This document shows, one piece after another, positions 20,672-32,399 of a stretch of 64,000 nucleotides of DNA (positions are counted from its first letter, which is position 1; the number at the start of each line of letters is the position of its first letter). A program made the position numbers and the translations under genes. The notes under the pieces are model-generated. The model did not search any database. It was not told the DNA's origin and saw nothing but the letters and a program-made list of their open reading frames with translations. Source of the stretch: Prorocentrum cordatum (taxonomy: Eukaryota > Sar > Dinophyceae > Prorocentrales > Prorocentraceae); the NCBI GenBank assembly GCA_963575745.1, contig CAUYUJ010010502.1, forward strand, positions 159,383-223,382, read 5' to 3'.

Positions 20672-21270
20672 ACATGGCAATGGGAAGAAAAGGAGGAGGA
20701 GGAAGAGGAGGAAGGAAGAGGAGGAAGAGGAGGGCCAGTGTAAACCCAAGGCAGCTCCATCGTCATAGGTCCCGAGTTGGAACATCGTGCCAAATCACCG
20801 TTTCTGTTTCGTTCACCTTGAGAAACCTTGAAAAAACTGTACACTCTTTACAAAAATGCGCGCGGCGCCAAGGCGAGAGCCACATATTCAAAAGGAACCT
20901 CCATCCATCCGTAACCCGTTTGCAACTGTGTAAGACGAACGTGCGCGGCGCTGAAACGAGAATCCTATGATGAAAACAGCCGCCCTACATCCGTGAAGCC
21001 CTTGCATGTTTTCAGACGGATAGGCGCAGCGCTCAGGCGAGAACCACATTTTGGAAACGGCCCGCCCTTCTACAGTGCAGCTCTTACAAGTTGTTTTCAA
21101 TGTGCGCAGCGTTGTGTAACAAACGCTCTGGCTTGAACACGTCCCGCCCAGCATCTGCGAATCCCTTACGCATATTCAGCTTCAGGGGCATACATGGTGA
21201 AGAAGTCTCAGGCGAAACTACCGCCCCGCCCTACCGACGCGCCTCGGGGCGCGACAAAAAGGAACTATTC
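20672..21270 (-). repeat. Composite repeat, copy C
   Basis: Read on the minus strand: a leader (21270-21180) with CGCCCCGAGG and GTTTCGCCTGAGACTTCTTC, then at least four tandem units of 81-84 bp (anchors at about 21147, 21064, 20983, 20899), then a TCC microsatellite (20735-20672). Unit consensus on that strand: GGATGNAGGGCGG, then GTTTTCAAAATGTGGNTCTC, then GCGCCGCGCACATTCGTCTT. Other copies are E (25490-26130), A (36600-37590), B (43255-44440) and D (55515-56420). Confidence 0.8.
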
Positions 21271-22405
21271 AGAAGGAAAAACGGAATGGAAGGATGAGCG
21301 AGGAAGCAAACGGAGAGCCGATGGGCGGTAGCCGTCGAACAGCAAAGGTGCCCACGGGGAGGGGTCCGCTGGCGCTGACGGCGCCGCGGGCCCACAGCAC
21401 CTCCCTGGTCTCCTTCGCGCTCGTGGAGCCAGAAGGGAAATTGAACACGGCGGCGACGCCGACGAACAGGATCGCAAACCGCCGTTCAAACTGCCACCCA
21501 GCACAAACTGGCTGGATGGCCCCAACACATACGGTGCCCAAGGGAGAACATCTAGCAAATTCCTAGTGACCAGGAAAGGGCGCACCTGCTGCGACACGAG
21601 CCTGGTCATCGTATTCTTCCTCCTCCTCCACTCTGGCACGGCCGAAGTGGGTAGCTTCCTCATGCCGTACTTCGCCAGCGCACGAGGGGCATGCAAGTAC
21701 TGATACGAAAGGCGGTCGGACTGCTGACCCGCGGGCCTCTCTACCATAGAGCCGACCAGAGGGTGAATCCATTTCGTGACCTGGCGCATGATCTTTCTGG
21801 GTTTTCCAACTCTGCAGATCCTTCAGGTTGACGAAGCGCCTCGCGCTCTCAGCCACTCCACCCCTTGACAATCTCGCGCCAAGCCCTCATGCGTCTTCGA
21901 CGCCCTGTTGCAATAATTACAGAACGTCGTGCAGAACGCCGGCGAATACCCTCCACCGTCCACTTCGCATTCGGAAGCAAGAAACGCATGGATGAGGACT
22001 GGCCACCACTTGTGCCAGCGCCTACTCCCATTCCCCTTCGCTCTCGCCAGTCTCAAGGGAGATGTAATATTTGAGTTCGCCCCCTATTAATGGAACTGCT
22101 GGGCCACCTCCGTTCTTGAGGAAACCTTCGACAACTCCGCCCAGCTCTATGTGGCGACGGCTGCGTCTGCAGCCGCGCGCGTCAGCACAATCTGCTGTAC
22201 TAGTTAACAGGCATTCGCTTTGCTGCCCGGGCCCTCTAAAGATTGCAAACATTAGCGTTGGTGATGACCCTGAGTCCCCCGACACAGACTCCCAACCCCC
22301 CCCCCAAACTCCACAACCGCTCTCGCGCGCGACCCCTGTTGGGCAGAGCTGGCGGCGTCTGAAGTGCGGATCCCTTGCATGTCGAGGCGCCTGATCGACA
22401 ACCAC
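21269..22405 (-). pseudogene. Coding-like block, unknown protein
   Basis: Several minus-strand frames are protein-like and seem to follow each other. At 22250-22022: LMFAIFRGPGQQSECLLTST and VEGFLKNGGGPAVPLIGGEL. At 22020-21823: WHKWWPVLIHAFLASECEVD and FCTTFCNYCNRASKTHEG. At 21789-21480: QVTKWIHPLVGSMVERPAGQ and DRLSYQYLHAPRALAKYGMR. Then, in another frame at 21520-21300: FAILFVGVAAVFNFPSGSTS. Frame changes could be introns or decay. I do not recognise a family; the tail could be a membrane segment. Confidence 0.3.
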
Positions 22406-22988
22406 TGCTGGGTTAGAGGGCTGGCCTTTCGCCTAAGGCTCCTACCCCACTCGCGGGCCGAGGAACTCTGTTCCAGGGGGCAGCCAGACTCGCGGCCGCA
22501 ATCTGTCTCTTTCGATCTACCTGCGGCACAGCAAGCAACAGGCACAAATCATGCTCGGCAGCCTTGAACTACTGTCACGCCAGACAGCGCACCGACTCCC
22601 CCTGAATGAAATCGTGGCCTCGCCAGGACGAGACGCTGCCTGGAACGGAAGGCTGCCCTTTCGCAGGCATGAGGAAGGGTTATTGCTTAACCCTTCTGAA
22701 CACAAAACTCGTCCCCTCGAGGCTCCCAAGACGTAGCGTGACCGCCCTGCCTCGGGTATGCCCCAGAACATTGATGCTCTGCACGTAGAAGAAAACATGC
22801 AACGAACAGAAGCGGCAAAATATCAGCAACGCGACTCTTGCTATCCCGAAGCATGGGAGCTGCAAATAACGCGAGTCAACTCGAAACAAACATACCATCA
22901 CAACTCCCGAGCATCGTCCTCTGAAAACTCACCCTCGCCTTTTCAAAGACTCCATGCACTGGTAGCGAGGGTGTTGATACCCGCCCCG

Positions 22989-23339
22989 CTAGATGCGGCT
23001 GTCGCCCCCAACCCTCTTGACGATGCAACCGTTGCCGAGAAACTTGTGCCCACGCTGGAGGGCCCACGACTGTGCTGACCTGGGCTTATCTCCAGCTCCC
23101 AACCCGTGCTCCTGGACAAAGACCGCGTCAGCCTGAACGCCATTGTCCAGCACCAGCCACTCGAGAAGCCCTGAAACGTGGACCAGGTGTTGGTAGGTCG
23201 TGAGCGTCACTGGGGCCGTCGTCTCCGCCCTCATACATACATGCGCATCGCCTGCCCAACTCAAACGTTTGATTAGCCCGCTGTTCGACCACGCGTCTTC
23301 CCAGCCTGCGCTGCTGGTCAAACAGAAGGCGGCGCGCAA
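22989..23339 (-). pseudogene. LINE 3 endonuclease N-terminal fragment
   Basis: An open stretch contains LTTYQHLVHVSGLLEWLVLD followed by VQADAVFVQEHGLGAGDKPR. The VFVQEH motif matches the metal-binding Gln-Glu of EEP endonucleases, and the following SAQSWALQRGHKFLGN matches the wording of dinoflagellate LINE ENs as I know them. Motifs GDxN and SDH are absent because the homology ends near 22880. Not functional as it stands. Confidence 0.55.
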
Positions 23340-23439
23340 GCGAAAGCCGCATCAGCCTCGAAATCCCCCGCGCAACAATTCGGCAACTTCAGCTTTTAAT
23401 GGTCCAAGCAAGGGAACCGCCTCAACTGAAGGGGAAACT

Positions 23440-24167
23440 TCATGTGGTAAGGGGTTCGACGTCCGCCCCCTGCAACCGCACCAACCAATGGCACGAGGGG
23501 GCAATCCATAGTTCGGGTTGTTTAGCCGTCTGGGCCTGTGGGCCTCCTGCTGCCAACTCTCTAGCGGTCGTTATGATCGCCTCCTCCTCGCCTGCCTCAC
23601 CCACGAGACCCCGCGCATCCTTTCGTAAGGTGTCGAGCCCCACGGCGTCTATTTTCCATGCTGGTAGGCTCGCTGGACGCGGTTGCTGAAGCTGTGGCTG
23701 TGGGAGAGCGGTAGTCTGCTGCTTCTCCGCTGGCTCTGCTGTGGTGTCTCCAGGCTGGGTCTTGAGCATCTGGGCCAATATGGAGGCGAGCTTCTCTGTA
23801 TTCACAACCCCCTCCAGCTTGTGAAAGCGTGTGGCGAGCTTGACTTCCTCGAACTCCAGCTTCTCCAAACTGGAAGCCTCCACCACCTGCACATCAGCGC
23901 GCACCGATGATAGACTGCGTGGCTCTTCCTCCAACTTATCGCAGGCTTGCTGTCGTAGCTCCAAGGCCTCAGCTGCGGACTGAACTGCCTCCTGCGCTTT
24001 CTGCAGGACCTTCTCTCTGCTGTGGTTTTGTCGAGCACCAACTTCTCTTTCTGCTTACGGGCTTGCTGCACTCTGCGTGAAAATGCCGTGAGCTTCGTTG
24101 GAACGGGTTTCTTGTCAGAGAGCGGAGCCTTGGCCGAGTCCTGCTTGACGCTCTCCAGCCACTGCAC
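23440..24167 (-). pseudogene. LINE 3 ORF1-like coiled-coil protein
   Basis: Two overlapping frames join near 24010. The first reads MQWLESVKQDSAKAPLSDKK and RRVQQARKQKEKLVLDKTTA. The second reads KVLQKAQEAVQSAAEALELR, RQQACDKLEEEPRSL, and EEVKLATRFHKLEG. It is strongly helical, charged and heptad-like over about 110 residues, followed by a Gln/Pro-rich linker and a polar tail ending at a stop at 23440. Such coiled-coil proteins precede the EN in dinoflagellate LINEs. One frameshift breaks it. Confidence 0.5.
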
Positions 24168-24624
24168 ATGCTTGAATCATCCGTCAATATATTCACGTAG
24201 CTCATCGGCCTCATGTAATTCGTCGCTGTCATCACCGCCGCTACCTCGGGGAACCTGGAGAACCGAGCTATCTGCCTCCAACTCCTATAGAGGACGCTCG
24301 AGCTTGGCCAAGGGGCTGCTGCCTCCGACGTCTCCTCGCCTGCGCTTCCTGCACGGGGGATCTGGAGGCACCTCTCGAAACAACCTGGCATTCTTGTGCA
24401 CGTGGCAATTGTGGCAACTGCTGCTTGTTGATGGAAGTAGCACTCATACGACGAAACTTGCAAACCAACAAAAAACGTACACATCCAATCAAGCTTCGTT
24501 CCACCATCCTTTGCCCACGGGGCTGAGGCCATGGCGGCGTCGTGGAAAACGAGAGCCAGTGAGCCTGTGCAGTACTGGCTGGATGCGATGCTGTCGAGCG
24601 TAACCGCTCTGGCACTGCCTGTCC

Positions 24625-24745
24625 ACGCGGGAGGAGGAGGAGGAGGAGGAGGAGGAGGAGGAGGAGGAGGAGGAGGAGGAAGTGGAGGAGGAGGAGGAGG
24701 AGGGAGGAGACGGAGGAAGAGGAGGAGAAGGAGAGGAGCGGGATC
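24625..24745 (+). repeat. (GGA)n microsatellite
   Basis: GGA/GAG units, becoming more irregular after 24700. A second, opposite-phase TCC tract lies at 24934-24977. DNA between is very GC-rich (dyads of CCGCGGCGGCGCGCC type near 24830-24890) without a readable protein. Confidence 0.9.
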
Positions 24746-24977
24746 AGCAACAACGCATCTCGCCCCCCTGCCCAGCGCAGCAGCCGAGGGGGGCGACCCG
24801 CGGTCGCAGCCTGCCGCCGCCCCTGCGGCCCGCCGCCGGGCGGCGCGCCGCCGCCCGTGAGCGCAGCAGGCCGCGGCGGCGCGCCGCATGGCCGCGGTCT
24901 GCACTGGCAGCGCTTGGCGCCCTGCAGCCGGGGGTCCTCCCTCCTCCTCCTCCTCCTCCTCCTCCTCCTCCTCCTCG

Positions 24978-25489
24978 CGGGCTGCGGCGGGGGGGGGCAC
25001 TCGTCGCTCTGGCAACTCACGAGAGCCTCTCATGCCATCTTGCGGGCCCCTGCGAATCGCAGCATGCCCACGTTGGCCGACGCCGCATCCACGCCAAATC
25101 GGCGCTTCCCCCTCGCTCAAAGGACGGCATTTCGACGACCCGCAAGGCTCCCATGAGTTTCTGCAGGGTGCGTCGGGGCGGGCACCTGCTGCGATCATTT
25201 CTCCTCCGCCTCTTCCTCACCCTCGTGAGCGTTGAAGCCAACAGGCGCCGTCAGGACAGCATTTTGCTGATGCCTGTCAGGCCAACAGACAAGCCCTAAC
25301 GCCGTTCCCGACAAAGCGTCCGTAGCCACGATGTTGGGTCAAACATGTTCGGCAGCAAGTCTGCAGCCCAGCTTCGCCAAGGCCCTGGGCGAACCCGACA
25401 CCGAGGGCAAGGTGCGTCCAGCATTCAACGAACGCGTCATCGCCACCGCCAGGGCTCATCATCACAGCTACCCTGCCTGCACCTCCCCC
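24978..25489. other. No recognised gene
   Basis: GC-rich mixed sequence. Frames of 60-126 codons on both strands lack recognisable motifs. Confidence 0.4.
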
Positions 25490-26130
25490 TCTTCCAGCTT
25501 CCACTCCATCCCTCCTCCTCCCCCTCCTCCTCCATCCCTCGTCCTTGTGAACAGCTCCTCCCCGTCCCACCGCCGCGCGCGTCTCTAGGGCGGGCCAGGC
25601 GTTTCGCCCGAGACGTCCCCAACAACAAGACCATCTCGAAATCCCCCCCTGCTGCACGGCTGGGGCACAGCTCGTTCTTTAAAACAGGGACTGTCACCGT
25701 GGCGCCGCGCACACGCGACGGATAAGCGGATGGACAACTAAGCGCACACCGGATAGCTAAGCGGATGGAGAAGGGCCGATGCCAGAATTGGGTCATCGCC
25801 TAAACGCCGCGCAAATTTGCTCAGAAAACCTGCGACCATTTTTCGCATAGAGGCCGGCTCGTTTTCAAAACGATGCTACCGCTGGAAAACTTACATACGA
25901 GTGAGACCCGAAAGTCGAAACGATTCAACAATATACGGATAGGGGGGCGTCTCCTTTTTAAAAGTGTGTCTCGCATGAGACCTCCTGTGATTGTAAAACA
26001 GTATTTGTGACTTGGTACAGTGCTTACACTGATGGAGGGCGTATCGATTTGCAAACCAGAACATCCCCCGTACAGCAACTTGGATGTTATGGCCTCTTTT
26101 TCTGTATTTTCACATCGAAACATGTAATCA
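25490..26130 (+). repeat. Composite repeat, copy E (degenerate)
   Basis: A TCC-rich stretch (25495-25545) is followed by a leader (25560-25655) with AGGGCGGGCCAGGCGTTTCG and CCCGAGACGTCCCCAAC. Then come diverged units with anchors near 25846 (GAGGCCGGCTCGTTTTCAAA), 25929 and 26028 (GATGGAGGGCGT). Spacing of 83 and 99 bp and the order leader-then-units match the other copies, but identity is lower. Confidence 0.55.
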
Positions 26131-26279
26131 GGGTCATAATCCTATGGCCCATCTCGTGCGGGCGAGGGGGCGATGCACAGCAGTGCCCTGGCACTGTTTG
26201 GAACGCCATCAATCAGCTGCAAAGCAGTGTCCTGGCACTGCTGTGAACATCGTAACCGGGGAGTCTCGCAAACGACATC

Positions 26280-26400
26280 GGACGATAGTGATGATGCTGC
26301 TGCTGCTGATGGTTGTGATGGTGATGATGACGACCAACAGGTATGAACATGATGATAGTGATGAGGAGGAGGATGGTGATGAAGATGATGAGTGTTCCAC
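26280..26400 (+). repeat. Degenerate (GAT)n/(GCT)n tract
   Basis: GATGATG, GCTGCTGCT and GAGGAGGAT words over about 110 bp. Upstream, 26170-26250 has two near-copies of GCAGTGNCCTGGCACTG separated by about 60 bp. No gene seen. Confidence 0.6.
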
Positions 26401-26624
26401 CTTGCGCGTATAAGGCCTACGTCTTGCCGTTTGACCGCAACTTCGGCCATGATGCATCATGCTGACAGACCACGGGAGCCCGCTCCTTGCGTGGAGCCCC
26501 GCTCGATCTCGCAATTACCCCGTCCACGCGCGAGAACCCCCAGTCCACGCGCGCGCAACGAACCACAACTGCGGCGCGATCCGTTTCACCAGGGCCAATC
26601 CTGCAAACCCGTCGAGTGCAAGTC

Positions 26625-28148
26625 TCACTGGGACCACTGGGGCCAATCCTGCCATCCCGTCGCGGGACCGCGTGCCCCCTGTGCGCAGCCGCCGCTGGCG
26701 CCGCAGGACCGAGCCGCCACTGCGGCGTAAGAAATGGTCGCATCGTCGCCGTTGGCAGCCTGCGGCGGCCGCGGGTTCCAAGTTCGCTCAGCTTCAGCGC
26801 CTTCCCCCGCAACTGCGGTTCCCATTTGGGCCTGGGCGCCCATCCCCGCCGCTGCGGCGTCGGCGTGGCTTCCCTCCTTGCCGCCCTTCTTGCCGCCCTT
26901 CTCGCGGCCCTGCTGCGCCTGCTTCTCCAACCTTTCTGCATATGTTTCAAGTGACATGCGGCCCGTACTGCGCGTTAAAACCGCTAGGGGGGAGCGCGCT
27001 CCGTTTCGCGCCTTGCCGAGGGCGTCGTGCCATATCTTCTCGTCCACCATTTCCTTCGTGACTGCGACGGGGGGCGCGCCCACCCCTCGCGGGGCCCCCC
27101 GTTCGCCGTCGCCCGCGCGAAGTCCGGAACTGCGGTCAAGGAGGCGCCAGGCGGCGCCAGGACGGCGCGCATCTTGACGTCGAGGGGCTCAGCTTTAGGC
27201 GCGTAGATCTGCGGGGTCGGGCCATTCGCGCAGTCGAAGACAAGGCAATATGGGCCACGCGAGGTCGCCAACAACCCGCCTTCGCGGTCGCGCAGGGCGC
27301 CCAAGCTGCGGAGAAGCTCGCATTCCCCGGGGCAGCTGAATAACATAATCGCCATGCTGTCTGCCCTGGGCTGGCCGCCTGCCGTCTTCCAGGGGGCCCG
27401 CGCGGCGACGCCCACAGTGAGTCCGCGCATGCGGCGCCTCGGCGCAAGCTGGGGCACGCGCGCGCTGAAATCCTCCTGCGCAGACCTGCGCGCCCCATGT
27501 CTTCACGCAGTCGACAAACCAGTCGCGCAACTCTGCGAGCTTCTTGACGCCCCAGCTTCGGTTGGCCAAGCCGTGGTGGACGCGCGCCGCCACGGCGTTG
27601 AAGCTGCTCCTCAGCTGGGGCCCGCCATGGCCCAGGAGGATGCGCACCGCCATCGCCCTGGAGTACTTGTTGCGCCACTTTTTCGACTTGGACTTCCCCC
27701 GCTGGTGGGAGAGCCTCGCACAGCCGACGCTTTCAATACGGTCGCCACTGCGGTCTCTGATGCCAGCCAGGAAGGCCCCTGAGGGCCCGCCGCCCTCGAC
27801 GCACAGGCAGGTGTTGCGGGGCCGATTCTGCACGTGATCGCCCGCGACTGCGGCTGCGCTGGCACTCGCTTCGCACCCCCAGAGAGAACCTCGCGCGTCG
27901 CATCGTCGCACGTGCGAGGTGATGATCTGGGCAGGGTTCGCGTGGAGCTGCGCCCGCTCGCTAGCGCGCTGCCTGGGGTCAGCTGCCAACGGTCCGAAGT
28001 TGGCCACGTGGAAGGCGGTCTGTCCTGCTTGGAACTCCGCTATTGTTTCCCATTGTTGTACACGGTTCCTCTGCTTCTCCGGCAGATTATTTGCCCCCAT
28101 CACGGGCGCCCGCTTCCAGACTCGCGTCTTCGACTTTGCCTTGGGCAT
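26625..28148 (-). pseudogene. Coding-like region, unknown protein (frames shift)
   Basis: Protein-like minus-strand frames follow one another. 28148-27480: LPEKQRNRVQQWETIAEFQA, QAGQTAFHVANFGPLAADPR, RAMAVRILLGHGGPQLRSSF and ELRDWFVDCVKTWGAQVCAG. 27400-27090, another frame: FSCPGECELLRSLGALRDRE and GPYCLVFDCANGPTPQIYAP. 27083-26625: VTKEMVDEKIWHDALGKARN and TYAERLEKQAQQGREKGGKK. This could be an intron-containing gene or a decayed one. The 12-bp hairpin lies in frame in several places (AVA, PQLR) but in different phases, so it is not a protein repeat. No family recognised. Confidence 0.35.
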
Positions 28149-28171
28149 GTTGAAGTCGCGTTCCGCCGCAA

Positions 28172-28640
28172 CTACGGTGCCCGAACCTCTCTGCGGCTTC
28201 GCCCCGTCTTCCGCCTCGTCAGCGGAAGCAGCCGAAGGCGCGGCGGTGCTGTCGCCAGCTTGCGCCCCCTGGCCGTCGTCATCTTCCGCGACTGCGGTGT
28301 CCTCATGATCGTCTCTCTTTTCCTCGTCCAGGTGGATGAACTCCTCTCTGATCGGGTTCCACCGCTCATGCTCCCAAGGGGCGCGGCCGGGCGCGCGGGG
28401 GCCCGCGTGGCGGGGCGCGCGCGCGCGCCGCCTCGAGACAAGGCGGCCGAGGACATTGAGCGCAAATTGGGGTGGGTCCGAACGGCGGGAGGAGAGGGGG
28501 CTGGAGGATGTGGGGAGGGGCCGAGGGGGGCCGGGGACTGCACGGAACTAAAACTAGAAGAACGACAAGAAGATTGGCGGAGAGGCAGAAGGAGGGCGAG
28601 GACTGCAAGGGACTGTGTATGTATTATTTTCGCAGCAGCT
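28172..28640 (-). other. GC-rich stretch, weak coding signal
   Basis: An acidic minus-strand frame (EEFIHLDEEKRDDHEDTAVA, upstream of 28148) is plausible between 28360 and 28172. The rest is C-rich/G-rich with no recognisable protein. Confidence 0.25.
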
Positions 28641-29912
28641 GAAAGACCGCAACTGCGCTTTTGCACCGCAGCGCAGATTTCGCCGAACCTCCCGCCCGCG
28701 CGGGGGCCGCTTGGAAAACCGCGCTCATGCTGAACGTCCCGTGCGTCAGTAACTGCGGCCTGCAGGGTCCATGGCTGGGATTGCCGGCGCCATATGTCCG
28801 CCCGAGGTCAGTGTCTCCGCGCGAGCGAGAATTGCGACAGCGCCGAGCGTGTTTCAGGCGCCGCAGCCACCCAGCAGACGTGAACGGCCATTGCTCCCGG
28901 TGTTCCTGGCTCATCTCCTCGCCCCAGTGCGTCTTGAACCACGCCCGCCCCCTCCCCTCTGCGCGTCCGAGAGGGCGCCCTTTGCGCGAGCGAAGCGATC
29001 CAATGATGCCATCATGTTCTTCTCGGCCTTGAACTCCGCGAGACTCCACTGCGCTAGGGCTCGCTTGTTCGACGGAAACGCTTCCGCCGCAACTGCGGCC
29101 TCCTTCTGTGCCTTCATAGCGGCACCGGCATGTCGAATCTGCTCCTCGAGGTCACGCAGCACCTTCGCCCCATCGTTCGCTTCCAGCGCCGGGCGCCGCC
29201 TCTTCGCCGCCGCTGCGGCTTCGCTGTCTCGCTGGTCAATCGATGCTTGTAGGGCCCGATTGCCCTCCCGCGCCAGCTCTCGCAGTCGCTTCTTTTGTCT
29301 GCGTTGCTGCGCGCGGCAATTCTGCGCTAGTTCCCCCGTGCCCACGACGCGCGGCACCTCTTCCGCCTCGGAAAGCGCTTCCGCCGAGGACGTCGCCACT
29401 GCCGCCTGCTCGGCCGCCTCGGGGTCGCCACCGAGGCTCCTAGGGCCCAGGTTCCGCAGCTGCGGCATCGAACTGTCCCGCGGGAGCCTCGGTTCAGGAG
29501 GCCTCCTCTCGCTCTTCGTTGTCCTCCTCCTCCTCATCCCCGCCCCCTTGCTCTTCTCGTCTCCCTGGCCGTGGCCTGCCTCCTGGCCAACCGCTTCGTC
29601 GCCGACCCTCTCCAGCGCGACATCTGCGGCGGCGCGTTTCTCGTGCTCGCGCGCCAGCCGCAGCGCGTCGTTGCATGTCCACTTCAAGCGATTATGCCTG
29701 CATCCCCACTCGCCCCCACAACTGCGGCATCCACTTCCGCTCGCGGCCCCCCTGCTTCCCAGAGCTGCGCCGCCCCTCAGCAAATTTCCGAATTCCAACT
29801 TACGGAAAACCCTTCGCGGCGCCGTCGGGCCGGCGCAGTCGGAAAGCCGCAGCTGCAGCGCGCGCTTTCCCCAACGCCATCTGCTGCATCGGCAGTTTGG
29901 TCTCGAGGGCAA
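28640..29912 (-). pseudogene. Coding-like region, basic/helical unknown protein
   Basis: The 333-codon open frame 29912-28911 contains CRSCGGEWGCRHNRLKWTCN followed by DALRLAREHEKRAAADVALE; the C-x2-C...C-x-H...C spacing hints at a small zinc knuckle. It then has a long charged helix (AQQRRQKKRLRELAREGNRA, KVLRDLEEQIRHAGAAMKAQ). In a second frame it continues FKTHWGEEMSQEHREQWPFT and AGWLRRLKHARRCRNSRSRG to a stop at 28624. Several 12-bp hairpins sit inside. Function unknown; the 5' start is uncertain because GC-rich DNA upstream is open in all frames. Confidence 0.35.
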
Positions 29913-31130
29913 CGCGCTGGCGTTCCGCGCGCCGGCCCACGTCCGCGCCCACAGGCTGCGCTAGCGCGGTTGCCCCCCCCCCGCCGCGAACGAACGCCGC
30001 GCGGCCGCGCTGCCGGGCGAGTCTCCGCACGGCGCCTGCTCCGTGCGGACCGCGGCCGTCGGCCGCGAGGACGCGCCGCGTTCCCCGCAACTGCGGGTCG
30101 GCGGGCCGCGCCCGCAAGTGCCGCCGCAAGAACGATGCCGCGTCGCCTGCGCAGCGGGCCCCTTCTCGGACGTCGCCGCGCTCGCCCGAGGCAGATGGCC
30201 GCAACTGCGGGCGCGCGCGGCCAACTGCTCGGCGATGGCAGCCACCCCCCCGCCCCTTGAACGTTGGCTCGGCTGACGGAGGTCCGCCCTGTCTTTGCGG
30301 GCGCCCTCCGCGTCGCCCCGCGCCGCCAGGTCGGCGGCCCACTGAGCCCTGCCGTCGCCGCGCGCCCCCGCCCTTCACAGCCAAGGTCGGCTTCGAGGCC
30401 GGCGAGGACTCGACGCGGTGAAAGGGCGACTGGCCCCAGGTCAGGACGCGCGGGTCGCGCCCCAGAAGCCCTTCCACAGCTGCGCGGACCGTGGCCACGC
30501 TCGACATCATTGCCTCGAAGCGCGATTGGAGCAACTTCTTCGGCGCCGTGCACTCGCGGCCAGGCCCCCCCGTGCTCGGGCCGCGGGGGCGCCGCCGCTT
30601 CGGCGAACACCGAAGCCGCAACTGCGGCGCCTCCGGTTTGCCCTCCGGTTCATGGTCTCCACGCAGAAGCCCGCGACGAGTTTGGATACGCCGGCCTTGT
30701 CGACGAGCCGCAGCGGATTGCCGCGTGGATTTCTGCCCGATGCGGCGCGTGAAATGTTTTAGCCTTCATTCCTGGCCAAAAGAACCCGCGCGAAATTCAC
30801 CTCGACATCCGGAGCGAAATCCCCCAGGACACCCCAGGCCCGTCCTATCCTTTTCCTAGCGAAATCCGCTCTGCGACGTTGGCGCCATGACGAGCTGCTC
30901 CGCCTTCGTAGACAGCAGGGATTGGGGGGCCTGGCCGACATCTGGGACCTCTCTTTCGCATTGGCGGCTCGCTTCGCCACCGCCTTCCAGCCCGCGGGGG
31001 GGCGCCTCATGCGGGGCCGCCGCTCGTGCAGAGCGGCCTCCAGCCAGGGGGCCTGGTTCGGGCGCCCTTGCATGCCCCGCGCGCGGGTTCGGCCGCGGGT
31101 GCCCACCGTGGCCTGTCCACCCCTTTTGCG
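29913..31130 (-). other. GC-rich region, coding strand uncertain
   Basis: Long frames overlap on both strands because GC content leaves few stops. The most protein-like minus-strand segments are APKKLLQSRFEAMMSSVATV, AAVEGLLGRDPRVLTWGQSP (30530-30400) and GRRAERQRVALETKLPMQQM (about 29930). Seven or eight 12-bp hairpins lie here. I do not call a gene. Confidence 0.25.
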
Positions 31131-31158
31131 CCAGCTTAGGAACCGCCTGGAGGCGGAT

Positions 31159-32341
31159 TTATGCATGCTGGCTGGGCCCCATCTGCTTCGGCCCCGCGAA
31201 ACGCTCGCGACGGAAAAAAAAAACCCTGAAAATATGTCGTGGCAGGGTGCCAATGCCCATCCAACCGCAATTGCGGGCGGGCGTGTCCAACTCTGCGCGC
31301 GCCAGTTCCCTGTCTCTGAGCACGCGCGGGCACGCGTGCCGCCGCGCCTCCGCAACTGCGGGCTCTGGGGGTGGGCGGACCAGCACGCGCTTTCTGATGT
31401 GCCCCTGCTCGCAACGCCTCTGGTGCTGCTTCAGCCACTGCAAGCAATGCAACGTTGTCCCCCGCGCCCGTCTGCCATTGTAAGGCTGCCATGAGAACGG
31501 CGCTCGGCGCGCTCGGCTCTCCCGGCGCGTCTGCTGGCCCGCGATCGCCCTCGGCCTCGCCCAGGGCGATAGGTCCAGGAGAGCCGCTGCCCCCGCAACT
31601 GCGGCGCGCCTGCGCCGCCTCCAAACTGAGCCCCCGCGTGACAACGAGCAAATCGCGCAGCCGCGGCTCGTCCCAGAGTCGCGTTCAGAACTCGTAGGTT
31701 CCTCCCCCGATGCAGTTGCGCGGCTCGGCATTCTGCGGCTTCTGCGGCATCGTCGCCACCGGGTAAATGCCGCAGATTCCATCGCAGACGCCGATGGCCC
31801 AGAGGCCCGTCGACCATGTTCAACGGGTCGGCCCCCTCAGAGCACGCGCTATTCACCGCAACAGCGGCCGCCCGGCGCCGCACCTCATGGGGAAGGCTCT
31901 CGGGAGTTACGGGCTTGCGACCCCGCGCTGCCCACCCCCCGAACAGACCGCCATCGTCGTCGAGTACGCGCGTCGCGCCGTCGACGGCGCCTGGCTGGGT
32001 GCACATCCCCGTTGCCCACGGCATGTAGAGGTCAACCTGCGGATATCGCCCTCCCACGCGTAAGGCCGACGCCCGAACCGCAAAGCAACCGGCATGGAAG
32101 CTGAGCGCCCTGCGCAGGAACCCTCAAACATAATCTGCCTCAGGAGCGACATCGCTTTCCCGGGCGCCCTCGCTGCGCCCTGGATTTCTGGCGCGACCCC
32201 CACGAGCGCATTATTCTCTGGCGCCAAGGGTCGGGCCGCGACTCGCGGCCGCAAGGCGTCTGCATCAGGCGCCGCAACTGCCGCTGCTGCTGCTGCTGCG
32301 CAATGTGGGTCCGAGCGCGGAAAGAAGGCGATGTGCGTCAA
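31159..32341 (-). pseudogene. Coding-like region, unknown protein
   Basis: Readable minus-strand pieces: AMSLLRQIMFEGSCAGRSAS and VALRFGRRPYAWEGDI (32170-32060). Then, one frame over, GRYPQVDLYMPWATGMCTQP, VDGATRVLDDDGGLFGGWAA and DPLNMVDGPLGHRRLRWNLR (32050-31760). Further along come TTLHCLQWLKQHQRRCEQGH and PARNCGWMGIGTLPRHIF (31480-31240). The change of frame near 32055 could be a short indel. No conserved domain recognised. Hairpins at 31265, 31350, 31593 and 31856 fall inside it. Confidence 0.35.
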
Positions 32342-32399
32342 GGATCATTATTCTAGCGGAAGGCGCGCTGGTGCCCTGCGCTCTGCAAGTGGAGTAGCA

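Larger units (their letters stand above)
22880..24530 (-). mobile_element. LINE 3 fragment (ORF1-like part and start of an endonuclease)
   Basis: The minus strand carries a coiled-coil ORF1-like segment (24167-23440) followed by the beginning of an EEP-type endonuclease (23339-22880). Everything beyond the EN start is missing, so this is a truncated element or a degraded 5' end. Upstream, to 24530, short readable pieces such as TSINKQQLPQLPRAQECQ suggest more ORF1. Confidence 0.55.
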